Part shown: one piece after another, positions 1-9,067 of the stretch
How the letters are laid out: each line of letters starts with the position of its first letter
Numbering within the stretch: the stretch's first letter is position 1
Notes under the pieces: model-generated
Told to the model about the DNA's origin: nothing
The model's database searches: none
The model's input: only the letters and a program-made list of their open reading frames with translations
Assembly: GCF_020990385.1 (NCBI RefSeq)
Contig: NZ_CP087598.1
Coordinates: 354,001 to 418,000 of the forward strand
Length of the DNA stretch: 64,000 bases
Reading direction: 5' to 3'
DNA from: Paracoccus sp. MA
GTDB lineage: Bacteria > Pseudomonadota > Alphaproteobacteria > Rhodobacterales > Rhodobacteraceae
Position numbers and translations under genes: made by a program

Positions 1-846
1 CTGGGCGAGCTGTTCCGCCGCCTCGCCGTCGAATACGCGCCTATGGCCGAGGCCAAGGGGCTGCGGCTCAGCTTCGCGCCGACCACGGCCGCGGTGGAAA
101 GCGACCCGACATTCCTGCGGCGGATCGCGCAGAACCTGGTCTCGAACGCGATCAAGTATACCGACCGGGGCGGGGTGCTGGTGGGCGTGCGCAAGCGCGG
201 CGAGCGCGCCTGGCTGGAGATCTACGACACCGGCATCGGCATCGCCGCGCCCGACCGCGCCCGCATCTTCGACGAGTTCCAGCGCATCGGCCGCGAGGGC
301 GGCGGCGTGCCGGGCATGGGGCTGGGCCTGTCGATCGTGCGCCGCGCCTGCGCCAAGCTGGGCCATCCTATCGCCATGGACAGCGAGCCGGGGCGCGGCA
401 CCGTGTTCCGCGTCAGCCTGCCGCTGGTCGCGCCGGGGGTCGAGCCGGCGCGGCCCGAGGGCGCCGGTCATGGCCCGTATCTGCGCGGCCGGGTGGCTCT
501 GGTGGTCGAGAACGACGACGCCATGCGCCGCGCCCTGCAACTGGTGCTGCAGGACAAGCTGGGCATGGTCGCCCGCGTCTCGGGCGGCATCGCCGAGGCG
601 CTGGCGCAGATGGGCGACGAGCCGCCGGACGTGGTGATCGCCGATTACAATCTCGACAACGGTGATACCGGGCTGGAGGCCATCGCCGCCCTGCGCGAGG
701 CTGCGGGACAGGCGGTGCCGGCCATCGTCGTCTCGGCCCGCCGCGCGCCGGAACTGGGCGCAAGCCAGCGGATGGGCGTGCCGGTGCTGGAAAAGCCGGT
801 CCGTCCCGAGGATCTGCAGGCCATGCTGCAGCAGATGCTGGCCTAA
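1..846 (+). CDS. Hybrid sensor histidine kinase/response regulator, 3' part only
   Basis: The frame is open from the first base, so the 5' part, with any sensor domain and the phospho-accepting His, lies outside the window. What remains is a HATPase_c domain with an N box (NLVSNAIKYT), a G1 box (DTGIGI) and a G2 box (GMGLGLSIV). A receiver domain follows, whose likely phospho-acceptor Asp lies in VVIADYNLD. A kinase fused to a C-terminal receiver usually passes phosphate on to a phosphotransfer protein or a further regulator. The arrangement resembles the NahK/ErcS group of PAS hybrid kinases, but the missing N-terminus prevents a firm subfamily call. The ligand is unknown, and nothing nearby identifies the partner regulator. 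Confidence 0.88.
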   Translation: MGELFRRLAVEYAPMAEAKGLRLSFAPTTAAVESDPTFLRRIAQNLVSNAIKYTDRGGVLVGVRKRGERAWLEIYDTGIGIAAPDRARIFDEFQRIGREGGGVPGMGLGLSIVRRACAKLGHPIAMDSEPGRGTVFRVSLPLVAPGVEPARPEGAGHGPYLRGRVALVVENDDAMRRALQLVLQDKLGMVARVSGGIAEALAQMGDEPPDVVIADYNLDNGDTGLEAIAALREAAGQAVPAIVVSARRAPELGASQRMGVPVLEKPVRPEDLQAMLQQMLA

Positions 847-930
847 GACCAAAGCACGAAAGTGCCGCCGGCGGGCTTTCGTCCCGACCCCGGCGGGGGC
901 AGGGTCGCAAACAGGAAAGGGAGGATCGGG

Positions 931-1545
931 ATGAGGATCTTGCGCGGCTTGGCGGTGATCGGATTGCTGGCTTCGCCGCTTGCGGCGGGCGAGGCGGGGG
1001 ATCTGGTCTTTGCCGAACGCGGCCCCTGGGACCTGTCGCAGGGCCCGCTGGTCTGGGCGCTGCGCCAGACCGGGCCCGAGGTCGAGGGCTTCACCCCGCT
1101 GGGCGAGGGCACGATCTCGCTCAGCCAGGTTGCCGATCCCTCGGACGGCCAGCCGGTTCTGGAACTGGCCGAGGAAACCGAGCGCATCCAGCGCAGGATC
1201 GGGCCCTTCCCGGTCTCGGGCGGCGATCCGGCGCTGACCTTCTTTCTGGAAACCACGGCGCGGGACATGGTCGCGCTGACCGGCGGCAGCCCGTTCTATA
1301 TCCGCAACCGGCTGAAGGATGCGCTGTTCCGGGGCGGCGAGGTCCGGCGCGAGGGCGAGGCGACCGTCGCCGTCTTCGCCCCCTTCCGCGAGGACGAGAA
1401 CCGCGAGCGCATGTTCGGCTTCGACACGCTTGAGCTGCGCTTCACCCTGGGCGATCCGAAGCGGCCGATCCGGCGCATGCTGGCCGAAACCGGCCCGCTG
1501 GCGGGCGGCCGGCCGGCCTATCACAGCGAGATGGTGTTGAAATGA
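931..1545 (+). CDS. Putative exported protein of unknown function
   Basis: A 204-residue protein. I chose the ATG at 931 because an AGGAAAGGGAGG ribosome site precedes it and because it begins with a signal peptide: positively charged MRILRG, then a hydrophobic stretch ending LAAGEAG. The longer open frame from 862 would bury that signal. The mature part is soluble-looking, with no membrane segment and no motif I recognise. Its stop overlaps the start of the next gene in ATGA, so the two are probably translationally coupled. Both products look periplasmic. No function is offered. Confidence 0.7.
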   Translation: MRILRGLAVIGLLASPLAAGEAGDLVFAERGPWDLSQGPLVWALRQTGPEVEGFTPLGEGTISLSQVADPSDGQPVLELAEETERIQRRIGPFPVSGGDPALTFFLETTARDMVALTGGSPFYIRNRLKDALFRGGEVRREGEATVAVFAPFREDENRERMFGFDTLELRFTLGDPKRPIRRMLAETGPLAGGRPAYHSEMVLK

Positions 1546-1880
1546 TCCGGGCAACCCTGACGGCAGCCCTGACGCTTTCGGCCGGCATGGCCGGGGCGCA
1601 GGCGGTGAACGACTATCCGACCAATGCGCGCGCCGATTACGTCTTCGTCTGCATGGCGACGAACGGCCATACCCGCGAGATGCTGGAGCGGTGCAGCTGC
1701 GCCATCGACCAGATCGCCGAAATCCTGCCCTATGACGATTACGTCAAGGCCGAGACGGTGCTGGCCATGCGCCAGACCGCCGGCGAGCGCGCCGGCATGT
1801 TCCGGCAGGGCGTCGCCGTCAACGAGATGATCGCCAATTTCCGCCGCGCCGAGGCCGAGGCCGAGATCCTCTGTTTCTGA
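1542..1880 (+). CDS. Small exported protein of unknown function
   Basis: A 112-residue protein starting in an ATGA overlap with the preceding gene. The N-terminus (MIRATLTAALTLSAGMAGAQA) is a typical cleavable signal peptide with an AQA processing site. The mature protein is about 90 residues with three cysteines, two of them in ERCSCAID, suggesting disulfide formation or metal contact in the periplasm. I do not recognise a named family. Coupling to the preceding exported protein suggests the two act together. Confidence 0.7.
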   Translation: MIRATLTAALTLSAGMAGAQAVNDYPTNARADYVFVCMATNGHTREMLERCSCAIDQIAEILPYDDYVKAETVLAMRQTAGERAGMFRQGVAVNEMIANFRRAEAEAEILCF

Positions 1881-1938
1881 ACTGGACAATCCGGCCGCCC
1901 CGCGCTTCCTTGTCGGCAAGCTGAACAGGAGGGAAGCC

Positions 1939-2721
1939 ATGGATCTGGGGATCAGGGGCAAGAAGGGCCTTGTCTGCGCCGCGTCGAAGGGCCTGGGCCG
2001 GGGCTGCGCCGAGGCGCTGGCCGAGGCTGGGGTCGATCTGGTCATCAACGCCCGCGGCGCCGAGGCGCTGCAGGCCACGGCCGAGGAGATCGCGGCGAAA
2101 CACGGCGTTTCGGTCACGCCGGTCGCCGCCGACATCACCACCGAGGCAGGCCGCGCCGCCGTGCTCGACGCGCTGGGCGGGCAGGCCGACATCCTGGTCA
2201 ACAATGCCGGCGGCCCGCCGCCCGGCAGCTGGACCGACTGGTCGCGCGAGGATTTCATCAAGGCCATCGACGCCAACATGCTGACCGCCATCGCGCTGAT
2301 GCAGGCGCTGGTGCCGGGCATGATGGAGCGCGGCTGGGGCCGGGTGGTCAACATCACCTCGCAATCGGTGCGCACGCCCATCGCCATCCTGGGCCTGTCG
2401 AACACCGCCCGCGCCGGGCTGACCGGCTTTGTCGCCGGCATGTCGCGGCAGGTCGCGCCGCATGGCGTGGTGGTGAACAACCTGCTGCCCGGCATCCATG
2501 CCACCGACCGGGCGGACAGCCTGGATTCCGGCGTCGCCAAGGCCGAGGGCATCGGCGTCGACGAGGCCCGCCGCAGGCGCGAGGCGACCATCCCGACCCG
2601 CAGCTACGGCCTGCCCGAGGATTTCGGCGCCACCTGCGCCTTCCTGTGCAGCCAGCATGCCCGCTTCATCGTCGGGCAGAACATCCTGCTGGACGGCGGG
2701 GCCTCGAACATCTCGATCTGA
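1939..2721 (+). CDS. Short-chain dehydrogenase/reductase family protein with divergent active site
   Basis: A 260-residue SDR-fold protein with an AGGAGG ribosome site just upstream. The Rossmann signature is ASKGLGRG (residues 15-22, the TGxxxGxG position) and the structural NNAG is at 88-91. The active-site Ser is kept around SQS (141-143). Where classical SDRs have YxxxK, this protein has SNTAR at 154-158, so both the catalytic Tyr and Lys are replaced. This Ser/Arg pattern occurs in a divergent SDR clade often labelled 3-oxoacyl-ACP reductase-like. Substrate and even oxidoreductase activity are therefore uncertain. It is transcribed toward the glycine riboswitch but has no obvious link to it. 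Confidence 0.85.
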   Translation: MDLGIRGKKGLVCAASKGLGRGCAEALAEAGVDLVINARGAEALQATAEEIAAKHGVSVTPVAADITTEAGRAAVLDALGGQADILVNNAGGPPPGSWTDWSREDFIKAIDANMLTAIALMQALVPGMMERGWGRVVNITSQSVRTPIAILGLSNTARAGLTGFVAGMSRQVAPHGVVVNNLLPGIHATDRADSLDSGVAKAEGIGVDEARRRREATIPTRSYGLPEDFGATCAFLCSQHARFIVGQNILLDGGASNISI

Positions 2722-2778
2722 GGGCGCGGCGGCGGGCCGGTCGGCCGGGCGGTCGGCGCGTCGGGCGCAGGAAGGCTC

Positions 2779-2807
2779 TTGCCAGAACCCCGCGGCCCGG
2801 CTACGAC
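2779..2807 (+). promoter_or_regulatory. Candidate sigma-70-type promoter of the gcv operon
   Basis: TTGCCA at 2779-2784 and TACGAC at 2802-2807 are separated by 17 bases. This would start transcription a few bases downstream, immediately before the first glycine aptamer, which is where a riboswitch-controlled promoter should lie. It is a pattern match only. Confidence 0.45.
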
Positions 2808-2814
2808 AAAAGTC

Positions 2815-2990
2815 GGAAATCGGGAGACATTGGCGCAAGCCAGGGCCGAAGGAGCAACCGCCCCGGGAATCTCTCAGGCAAAGGGACCGTTTTCCAATGT
2901 ACGCTCTGGAGAGAGGCGGCAGATGCCGTCCGCCGAAGGGATAACGATCTCAGGCGCCCCCGTTTCGGGGTAGGGACAGAGGGGGCATCT
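2815..2990 (+). promoter_or_regulatory. Tandem glycine riboswitch upstream of gcvT
   Basis: Two consecutive glycine aptamers. The first (about 2819-2891) carries the conserved GCCGAAGGAGCAA and ATCTCTCAGGCAAA blocks ending in GGACCG. The second (about 2902-2982) carries GCCGAAGGGATAA and ATCTCAGGCG, closed by pairing of CTCTG (near 2904) with CAGAG (near 2979). The linker is short, as in known tandem glycine sensors. It sits about 50 bases upstream of gcvT. In the known family glycine binding turns on gcv expression. I see no strong terminator hairpin between aptamer 2 and gcvT, so control may act on translation initiation. Confidence 0.93.
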
Positions 2991-3031
2991 AACCGGGCGG
3001 GATCGGTCCGTCCGCAAGACAGGGGATGCCC

Positions 3032-4144
3032 ATGGCCGAGCTTCGGCGCACGATGCTATACGACCTGCACCTTTCGCGCGGCGCGAAGATGGTGCCCTTT
3101 GCCGGCTGGGAGATGCCGGTGCAATATCCGATGGGCGTGCTGAACGAGCACCTGCACACCCGCGCCCATGCCGGCCTGTTCGACGTCAGCCACATGGGCC
3201 AGGTGATCCTGCGCGGCCCGGGCGCGGCCGAGGCGCTGGAGAGGCTGGTGCCCGCCGATATCGTCGGGCTGGCCGAGGGTCGGCAGCGTTACGGCCTGTT
3301 CACCAATGACGTGGGCGGCATCCTCGACGACCTGATGATCGCCAACAAGGGCGACCACCTGTTGCTGGTGGTGAACGCCGCCTGCGCCGAACAGGACATC
3401 GCCCATCTGCGCCGGCTGGAAGCCGCCGGCATCTCGGTCGAGCCGGTGACGGATCGCGGGCTGCTGGCCCTGCAGGGCCCCGAGGCCGAGGCGGTGCTGG
3501 CGCGGCTGGTGCCCGGCGCCCAGGCGATGAAGTTCATGGACGTGGCCGAGTTCGACTGGCAGGGCGCGACGCTCTGGGTCAGCCGCTCGGGCTATACCGG
3601 CGAGGACGGGTTCGAGATTTCCGTGCCCGGGGACCGCGCGGTCGCGCTGGCCGAGGCGCTGCTGGCCGAGCCCGAGGTCGCGCCCGTCGGGCTGGGCGCC
3701 CGCGACAGCCTGCGGCTGGAGGCGGGGATGCCGCTTTACGGCCATGACATGGATGCCTCGACCCTGCCGGGCGAGGCCGGGCTGGGCTGGTCGATCCCCA
3801 AGGTCCGCCGTGCGGGCGGCGCGCGCGCGGGCGGTTTCCCGGGCGCCGAGGCGATCCTGCAGGAACTGGCCGAAGGCCCCGCCCGCAGCCGCATGGGCCT
3901 GCGCCCCGAGGGCCGTGCGCCCATCCGCGAGGGGGTCGAGATCTTCGACGGGGCCGAGGGCTGCGCGGCGATCGGCACGGTCTGCTCGGGCGGCTTCGGC
4001 CCCTCGGTCGGCGGGCCGGTTGCCATGGCGGTCCTGCCCGCCGGGCTTGTCCCCGGCGCGACCCTTTGGGCCGAATTGCGCGGCAAGCGCATTCCGGTGA
4101 CGATTACTCCGCTTCCCTTCCACAAACCGAGCTACAAGCGCTGA
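3032..4144 (+). CDS. gcvT: Glycine cleavage system T protein (aminomethyltransferase)
   Basis: Transfers the methylene carbon from aminomethyl-lipoyl GcvH to tetrahydrofolate, releasing ammonia and giving 5,10-methylene-THF. At about 370 residues it matches the usual length. The N-terminus shows the T-protein pattern (LYDLHL, then VPFAGWEMPVQY, then GLFDVSHMGQ), and later GYTGEDGFEI and ARDSLRLEAGMPLYGHD line the folate and catalytic site. I prefer the ATG at 3032: AGGGG at 3021-3025 lies 6 bases ahead of it and directly abuts the alternative ATG at 3026. First gene of gcvT-gcvH-gcvP, under the glycine riboswitch. Confidence 0.96.
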   Translation: MAELRRTMLYDLHLSRGAKMVPFAGWEMPVQYPMGVLNEHLHTRAHAGLFDVSHMGQVILRGPGAAEALERLVPADIVGLAEGRQRYGLFTNDVGGILDDLMIANKGDHLLLVVNAACAEQDIAHLRRLEAAGISVEPVTDRGLLALQGPEAEAVLARLVPGAQAMKFMDVAEFDWQGATLWVSRSGYTGEDGFEISVPGDRAVALAEALLAEPEVAPVGLGARDSLRLEAGMPLYGHDMDASTLPGEAGLGWSIPKVRRAGGARAGGFPGAEAILQELAEGPARSRMGLRPEGRAPIREGVEIFDGAEGCAAIGTVCSGGFGPSVGGPVAMAVLPAGLVPGATLWAELRGKRIPVTITPLPFHKPSYKR

Positions 4145-4154
4145 GAGGCCAGGC

Positions 4155-4511
4155 ATGCTGAAATACACCGAAGACCACGAATGGCTGAAACAGGACGGCG
4201 ACGAGATCGTCGTCGGCATCACCGCCCATGCCAGCGAGCAGCTGGGCGATGTCGTCTTCATCGAGCTGCCCGAGGTCGGGCGCGAGGTCGAGGCGGGCGA
4301 GGAGATCGTGGTGATCGAATCGGTCAAGGCCGCCTCGGACATCGTGGCCCCGGTCGCCGGCGTGATCACCGCCGTCAACGAGGCGCTGCCCGACGCGCCC
4401 GGCGCGGTGAACGAGGACCCGATGGCGGCCTGGTTCTTCCGCATCAAGCCGGCCTCGGTCGACCTGTCCGGCTTCATGGACGAGGCGGGCTATCAGGCGC
4501 TGATCGGCTGA
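4155..4511 (+). CDS. gcvH: Glycine cleavage system H protein
   Basis: A lipoyl-carrier protein of 118 residues that shuttles the aminomethyl group from GcvP to GcvT. The lipoylation site is Lys58 in [11 protein letters not shown], and the N-terminal YTEDHEW is the family hallmark. It begins 10 bases after gcvT, consistent with one transcript. A hairpin-bearing intergenic repeat lies between it and gcvP and may adjust relative expression. Confidence 0.97.
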   Translation: MLKYTEDHEWLKQDGDEIVVGITAHASEQLGDVVFIELPEVGREVEAGEEIVVIESVKAASDIVAPVAGVITAVNEALPDAPGAVNEDPMAAWFFRIKPASVDLSGFMDEAGYQALIG

Positions 4512-4600
4512 AGCTGCCGGGCCTTGCGGCCCGGCGGAAGCCGGGGGGCGCTTCGCCCCCCGGACCCCCCGAGGGTATTTGGAAAACGGAGAAAGGCGGG
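4512..4600 (+). repeat. Intergenic hairpin plus GGGTATTTGG repeat, copy 1
   Basis: After gcvH come two GC-rich hairpins, the second built from CCGGGGGGCG and CGCCCCCCGG around a TT loop near 4542-4563. They are followed by ACCCCCCGAGGGTATTTGGAAAACGGAGAA. Related tails occur at 49222-49240, 50214-50236 and as both arms of the inverted repeat at 62034-62104. Located inside the gcv operon, it could attenuate or stabilise mRNA between gcvH and gcvP. Confidence 0.65.
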
Positions 4601-4665
4601 GCGTTCCCGGCCCGTGCGATCCCGAAGGCAATGCTTGTGAACATTCTGACGCATCGAGGCCAGTG

Positions 4666-7494
4666 ATGGGTAAATGGACCCCGACCGACTATAATCCCGA
4701 CGATTTCGCCAATCGCCGTCACATCGGGCCTTCTCCGGCCGAGATGGCGGCGATGCTGAAGGTCGTGGGCGCCGAGACGCTGGAGGAGCTGATCGGCCAG
4801 ACCGTCCCGGCGAGCATCCGGCAGGCCGAGGCCCTGGACTGGCCGGCGCTGTCCGAGGCGGAGCTGCTGCAGCGCATGCGCGAGGTGGCGGCGAAGAACC
4901 AGGTCATGACCAGCCTGATCGGGCAGGGCTATTACGGCACCGTGACGCCGCCGGCGATCCAGCGCAATATTCTTGAGAACCCGGCCTGGTATACCGCCTA
5001 TACCCCCTATCAGCCCGAGATCGCCCAGGGCCGGCTGGAGGCGCTGCTGAACTTCCAGACCATGGTCGCGGACCTGACCGGGCTGCCGGTGGCCAATGCC
5101 AGCCTGCTGGACGAGGCGACCGCCGCCGCCGAGGCCATGGCCATGGCGCAGCGCGCGGCGAAGTCCAAGGCCCGCGCCTTCTTCGTCAGCGAGAACCTGC
5201 ACCCGCAGACCGTCGCCGTGATCGAGACCCGCGCCGCGCCCTTGGGCATCGAGATCGTCCGCGGCCGGCAATGCGACCCCTCGCAGGTCTTCGGCGCCAT
5301 CTTCCAGTATCCCGGCACTTTCGGCGAGATCCGGGACTACACCGCCGAGATCGCGGCGCTGCATGCGGCGGGCGCGGTGGCGATCATGGCCACCGACCTT
5401 CTGGCGCTTTGCGTGCTGAAGGAGCCGGGCGCCATGGGCGCCGACATCGCCATCGGCTCGGCCCAGCGGTTCGGCGTGCCCATGGGCTATGGCGGGCCGC
5501 ATGCCGGCTTCATGGCCTGCCGCGACGAGATGAAGCGCGCCATGCCGGGGCGGATCGTCGGGGTTTCCATCGACGCCAAGGGCAACCAGGCCTATCGCCT
5601 GTCGCTGCAGACCCGCGAGCAGCATATCCGGCGCGAGAAGGCGACCTCGAACGTCTGCACCGCCCAGGCGCTGCTGGCGGTGATGGCGAGCTTCTATGCC
5701 GTGTTCCATGGGCCGGTGGGCCTGCGCGCCATCGCCCAGCGGGTGCATCTGAACGCGGTGACGCTGGCCGATGCGCTGCGCGCCGCCGGGGCCGAGGTGC
5801 AGCCCGAGGCCTTCTTCGACACCATCACCGTGCGGGTGGGCGTGGGGCAGGCGGGCATCCTCGCCGCCGCCCGCCATCGCGGCATCAACCTGCGCAAGGT
5901 CGGGCGCGACCGGGTCGGCATCTCGGTCGACGAGACCACGGATGCGGATGTGATCGCCCGGGTGCTGGACGCTTTCGGCATCACCGATCCGGCCGCGCCG
6001 GCCAAGGTGCCGGCGATCCCCGAGGCGCTGATCCGCGAAAGTGACTACCTGACCCATCCGGTCTTTCACATGAACCGGGCGGAATCCGAGATGATGCGCT
6101 ATATGCGCCGCCTGTCGGACCGCGACCTGGCGCTGGACCGGGCGATGATCCCGCTGGGCAGCTGCACGATGAAGCTGAACGCGGCGGCCGAGATGATGCC
6201 GATCACTTGGCCGGAATTCGGCGCGCTGCATCCCTTTGCGCCCGAGGACCAGGCCGCCGGCTATCACGAGGTCTTTGCCGACCTGACCGAGAAGCTGTGC
6301 GCCATCACCGGCTATGATGCGTTTTCGCTGCAGCCGAACAGCGGCGCGCAGGGGGAATATGCCGGGCTTCTGACCATTGCCGCCTATCACGAGTCGCACG
6401 GCGAGGATCGCGATATCTGCCTGATCCCGGTTTCCGCCCATGGCACCAACCCGGCCAGCGCGCAGATGGCGGGGATGAAGGTCGTGGTGGTGAAATCGGC
6501 CCCGAACGGCGATATCGACCTGGAGGACTTCGCCGACAAGGCCGCGAAGGCCGGCGACAGGCTGGCGGCGGTGATGATCACCTATCCCTCGACCCATGGC
6601 GTCTTCGAGGACACCGTGCGCGAGGTCTGCCGCATCACCCATGAGCATGGCGGCCAGGTCTATATCGACGGCGCCAACATGAACGCGCTGGTCGGTCTGG
6701 TGAAGCCGGGCGAGATCGGCGGCGATGTCAGCCACCTGAACCTGCACAAGACCTTTGCCATCCCGCATGGCGGCGGCGGTCCTGGCATGGGGCCGATCGG
6801 GGTCAAGGCGCATCTGGCGCCCTTCCTGCCCGCCGACCCGCGCGAGGGTTCGGGGGCGGTCTCGGCGGCGCCCTGGGGCAGCGCCTCGATCCTGCTGATC
6901 TCCTGGGCCTATATCCTGATGATGGGCGGGGCGGGGCTGACTCAGGCGACGCGGGTCGCGATCCTGAACGCGAACTATGTCGCCAGCCGGCTGGCCGGGG
7001 CCTATCCGGTGCTGTTCATGGGCAATCGGGGCCGGGTGGCGCATGAATGCATCCTGGACACCCGGCCGTTCCAAGAGCATGGCGTGACCGTCGACGACAT
7101 CGCCAAGCGGCTGATCGACAACGGCTTCCACGCCCCCACCATGAGCTGGCCGGTCGCCGGCACGCTGATGGTCGAGCCGACGGAATCGGAGACCAAGGCC
7201 GAGATCGACCGGCTGATCACCGCCTTCCTGGCGATCCGCGACGAGATCACCGAGATTGCCCAGGGCAGGATCAGCGCCGAGGCCTCGCCGCTGCGCCATG
7301 CCCCGCATACGGTCGAGGACCTGGTCGCCGACTGGGACCGGGCCTATTCGCGCGAGCAGGGCTGCTTCCCGCCGGGAGCGTTCCGGGTGGACAAGTACTG
7401 GCCTCCGGTCGGGCGGGTGGACAATGCCTATGGCGACCGCAATCTGGTCTGCACTTGCCCGCCGCTCGAGGATTACGCCGAGGCGGCCGAGTGA
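4666..7494 (+). CDS. gcvP: Glycine dehydrogenase (decarboxylating), P protein
   Basis: PLP enzyme that decarboxylates glycine and loads the aminomethyl group on GcvH. About 942 residues, the size of the fused one-chain P protein rather than the split GcvPA/GcvPB form. The PLP lysine is in [17 protein letters not shown], with a glycine-rich loop after it; RHIGPS near the N-terminus is typical. The ATG at 4666 is chosen because RHIGPSP then falls near residue 20; the frame is open upstream to 4579 but that part is repeat-derived. Third gene of the gcv operon. Confidence 0.96.
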   Translation: MGKWTPTDYNPDDFANRRHIGPSPAEMAAMLKVVGAETLEELIGQTVPASIRQAEALDWPALSEAELLQRMREVAAKNQVMTSLIGQGYYGTVTPPAIQRNILENPAWYTAYTPYQPEIAQGRLEALLNFQTMVADLTGLPVANASLLDEATAAAEAMAMAQRAAKSKARAFFVSENLHPQTVAVIETRAAPLGIEIVRGRQCDPSQVFGAIFQYPGTFGEIRDYTAEIAALHAAGAVAIMATDLLALCVLKEPGAMGADIAIGSAQRFGVPMGYGGPHAGFMACRDEMKRAMPGRIVGVSIDAKGNQAYRLSLQTREQHIRREKATSNVCTAQALLAVMASFYAVFHGPVGLRAIAQRVHLNAVTLADALRAAGAEVQPEAFFDTITVRVGVGQAGILAAARHRGINLRKVGRDRVGISVDETTDADVIARVLDAFGITDPAAPAKVPAIPEALIRESDYLTHPVFHMNRAESEMMRYMRRLSDRDLALDRAMIPLGSCTMKLNAAAEMMPITWPEFGALHPFAPEDQAAGYHEVFADLTEKLCAITGYDAFSLQPNSGAQGEYAGLLTIAAYHESHGEDRDICLIPVSAHGTNPASAQMAGMKVVVVKSAPNGDIDLEDFADKAAKAGDRLAAVMITYPSTHGVFEDTVREVCRITHEHGGQVYIDGANMNALVGLVKPGEIGGDVSHLNLHKTFAIPHGGGGPGMGPIGVKAHLAPFLPADPREGSGAVSAAPWGSASILLISWAYILMMGGAGLTQATRVAILNANYVASRLAGAYPVLFMGNRGRVAHECILDTRPFQEHGVTVDDIAKRLIDNGFHAPTMSWPVAGTLMVEPTESETKAEIDRLITAFLAIRDEITEIAQGRISAEASPLRHAPHTVEDLVADWDRAYSREQGCFPPGAFRVDKYWPPVGRVDNAYGDRNLVCTCPPLEDYAEAAE

Positions 7495-7500
7495 CCCTGT

Positions 7501-7527
7501 GCCCCCGCCGCTGTGGCGGCGGGGGCA
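7501..7527 (+). terminator. Hairpin terminator-like structure after gcvP
   Basis: GCCCCCGCCGC and GCGGCGGGGGC form an 11-bp perfect stem around a TGTG loop just after the gcvP stop. There is no U-run, so termination would need Rho or be partial, but this is the natural end of the gcv transcript. Confidence 0.6.
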
Positions 7528-7615
7528 AGCTGCCCGACGGGGCTGCAGAAAGCTGCGTGCGGGGTCTTTGCGGCTCTTGACAAGGCGCGGCGCTTCGGCG
7601 AGATAGCACGCCGAT

Positions 7616-7691
7616 GGGGCCGTAGCTCAGTTGGTAGAGCGCATCGTTCGCAATGATGAGGTCAGGGGTTCGATTCCCCTCGGCTCCACCA
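7616..7691 (+). tRNA. tRNA-Ala(CGC)
   Basis: A 76-base gene with CCA encoded. The acceptor stem GGGGCCG pairs with CGGCTCC, including the G3-U70 pair that marks alanine tRNAs. The anticodon loop TTCGCAA gives anticodon CGC for GCG codons, and the T arm GGGGTTCGATTCCCC is canonical. A broken integrase starts about 110 bases downstream pointing away, so the 3' end is the probable attachment site of the adjacent element. No second copy of the 3' end is seen within the window. Confidence 0.96.
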
Positions 7692-7769
7692 GTTCACTCG
7701 CTATGCAACTGTAAAATTCCCAGCATTTGCAGCATATTCGCCTTCCGCGCCCTTGAAATCGCTCTTAAA

Positions 7770-7793
7770 TCCCGGAACATGTCCCGGAACATG
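7770..7793. repeat. Tandem 12-bp repeat between tRNA-Ala and integrase
   Basis: TCCCGGAACATG occurs twice head to tail, ten bases before the integrase ATG at 7804. Together the copies form a near-palindrome (CATGTCCCGGAACATG). It is a plausible operator or an arm site for the integrase or an excisionase. Confidence 0.55.
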
Positions 7794-7803
7794 AGGCAGG
7801 GCG

Positions 7804-8214
7804 ATGGGCATCACCAAGGATCGCGGTTACTGGTATTTCGTGAAACGGGTGCCCAAAAGGTTCGCCCATGTCGATCCCCGGCAGAAGGTGACGCGGGCGC
7901 TCTGGACCGACTCCGAACGCGAGGCGAGGATCAAAGCCGCAGCGGTCGAGGCCGAAGTCATGGCCTATTGGGAAGCCTTGGCAGCCGGCCAAGCCGATGA
8001 TGCGGCTGCCGCCTATGAGGCGGCGCGGAGGCTGGCGCAGGCGCGCGGGTTTCCTTACCGCCCGGCGGCGGAACTGGCAGCCGGGACGATTGACAACCTG
8101 CTCACGCGGCTTGAGGCGCTTATCCGCTCCGATGGGACCTTCGCGCCTCTGGCGGAAGCCTCTGCCCTTCTCGGCGCAATGGACAAGCCCCCCGTCTCGA
8201 TCACGGCGGCGCTA
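7804..8214 (+). pseudogene. Tyrosine-type integrase, N-terminal fragment (DUF6538-like), truncated by IS
   Basis: About 136 codons encode the N-terminal part of a phage/island integrase: a GYWYFVKRVPKRF motif like the DUF6538 domain at the start of many alphaproteobacterial tyrosine recombinases. The core-binding and catalytic domains (R...HxxR...Y) are absent because an IS begins at 8215. The sequence after the IS does not continue this protein in any frame, so the rest was deleted, not merely displaced. Position next to tRNA-Ala fits an integrase at its attachment site. The element cannot excise with this gene. Confidence 0.75.
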
Positions 8215-9065
8215 GGTCGTGTTGACAAAAGGGATTCCTCTGGCAGTCGTCCTATGATTCAAGCTCATCTCTACGTGGGAGATGAACTTGGCACGCAACC
8301 TGATATCCGACGATGAGTGGACCTTCTTCGAGGGCTTCATTCGTGCCGTCCGGCACCCTAACGGGCGGAAACCTGCGGACCATCGTCTTGTTCTGAATGG
8401 TATATTCTGGATCGCAAGGACTGGTGCGCCATGGCGCGATCTGCCCGAAGAGTTTGGCAAGTGGTCCTCGGTCTACCGTCAGTTCCGCCGCTGGACTTTG
8501 GCGGGACTGTGGGAGGATATCCTGGATGCGCTGAACCACGCTGGGATCGCGCCAGACAAGCTCCAGATGGTTGATAGCACTGTGATCCGCGCCCATCATC
8601 ATGCGGCGGGCGCAAAAGGGGGACTCCGAAAGAGGCTCTTGGCCGTTCGAGAGGTGGCTTCTCGACCAAGATCCATCTCCGCGTCAACGGCGCAGGCCTC
8701 CCGATGAGGACCGAGATCACGCCGGGGCAGGATTCCGACTACACCGGCTATGATATGGTGATGGCCGACAACCTGCCGCAACCAGCAGTTCTGGTCGCCG
8801 ACAGGGGCTATGACTCTGATAAAATTCGGGAAGACATCGAGAGCCGCAACGCCCTGCCCATGATACCGATGCGAAGGAACCGAAGGGTGCGCAAGGCTGT
8901 CGACATGACCATCTACACCCTGCGCAACATGGTCGAGCGCTGCTTCAACAAGCTGAAAAATAGCCGCCGCCTTGCAACCCGCTACGACAAAACCGCCGAA
9001 AGCTTCCTTGGCTTCGTCGACGTCGCCTGCATCAGGCTCTGGCTCCGCCATTTGTCAACATGACC
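8215..9065 (+). mobile_element. IS5-family (IS427-like) insertion sequence, copy 1
   Basis: 851 bp with terminal inverted repeats GGTCGTGTTGACAAA on the left and, inverted, GGTCATGTTGACAAA on the right. It sits in a CTAG-type target with TA at both borders (8213-8214 and 9066-9067). It encodes a two-frame DDE transposase. A second copy follows 133 bp away in the same orientation and a third lies inverted at 28991. The three appear identical, implying recent spread. Confidence 0.93.
8282..9063 (+). CDS. IS5-family transposase, two overlapping frames (copy 1)
   Basis: Frame A (8282-8707) has the DUF4096-like N-terminus and the first catalytic Asp in MVDSTVIRAHH. Frame B (ATG at 8704 to 9063) has the second Asp in LVADRGYDSD and the Glu region RNMVERCFNKLK. 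The run A4G5 at 8614-8622 is where a -1 ribosomal frameshift would join them: after the shift the reading becomes TPKEALGRSRGG, which continues smoothly into frame B. The fused product is about 260 residues, the family's usual length. Neither frame alone has the full DDE triad. Confidence 0.88.
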
Positions 9066-9067
9066 TA

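Noticed and set aside
4474..7308. A 944-codon open frame antisense to gcvP
   Set aside because: Shadow of a high-GC gene: rich in His, Gly, Arg and Asp with no motif, no ribosome site, and the sense frame is an unmistakable GcvP.
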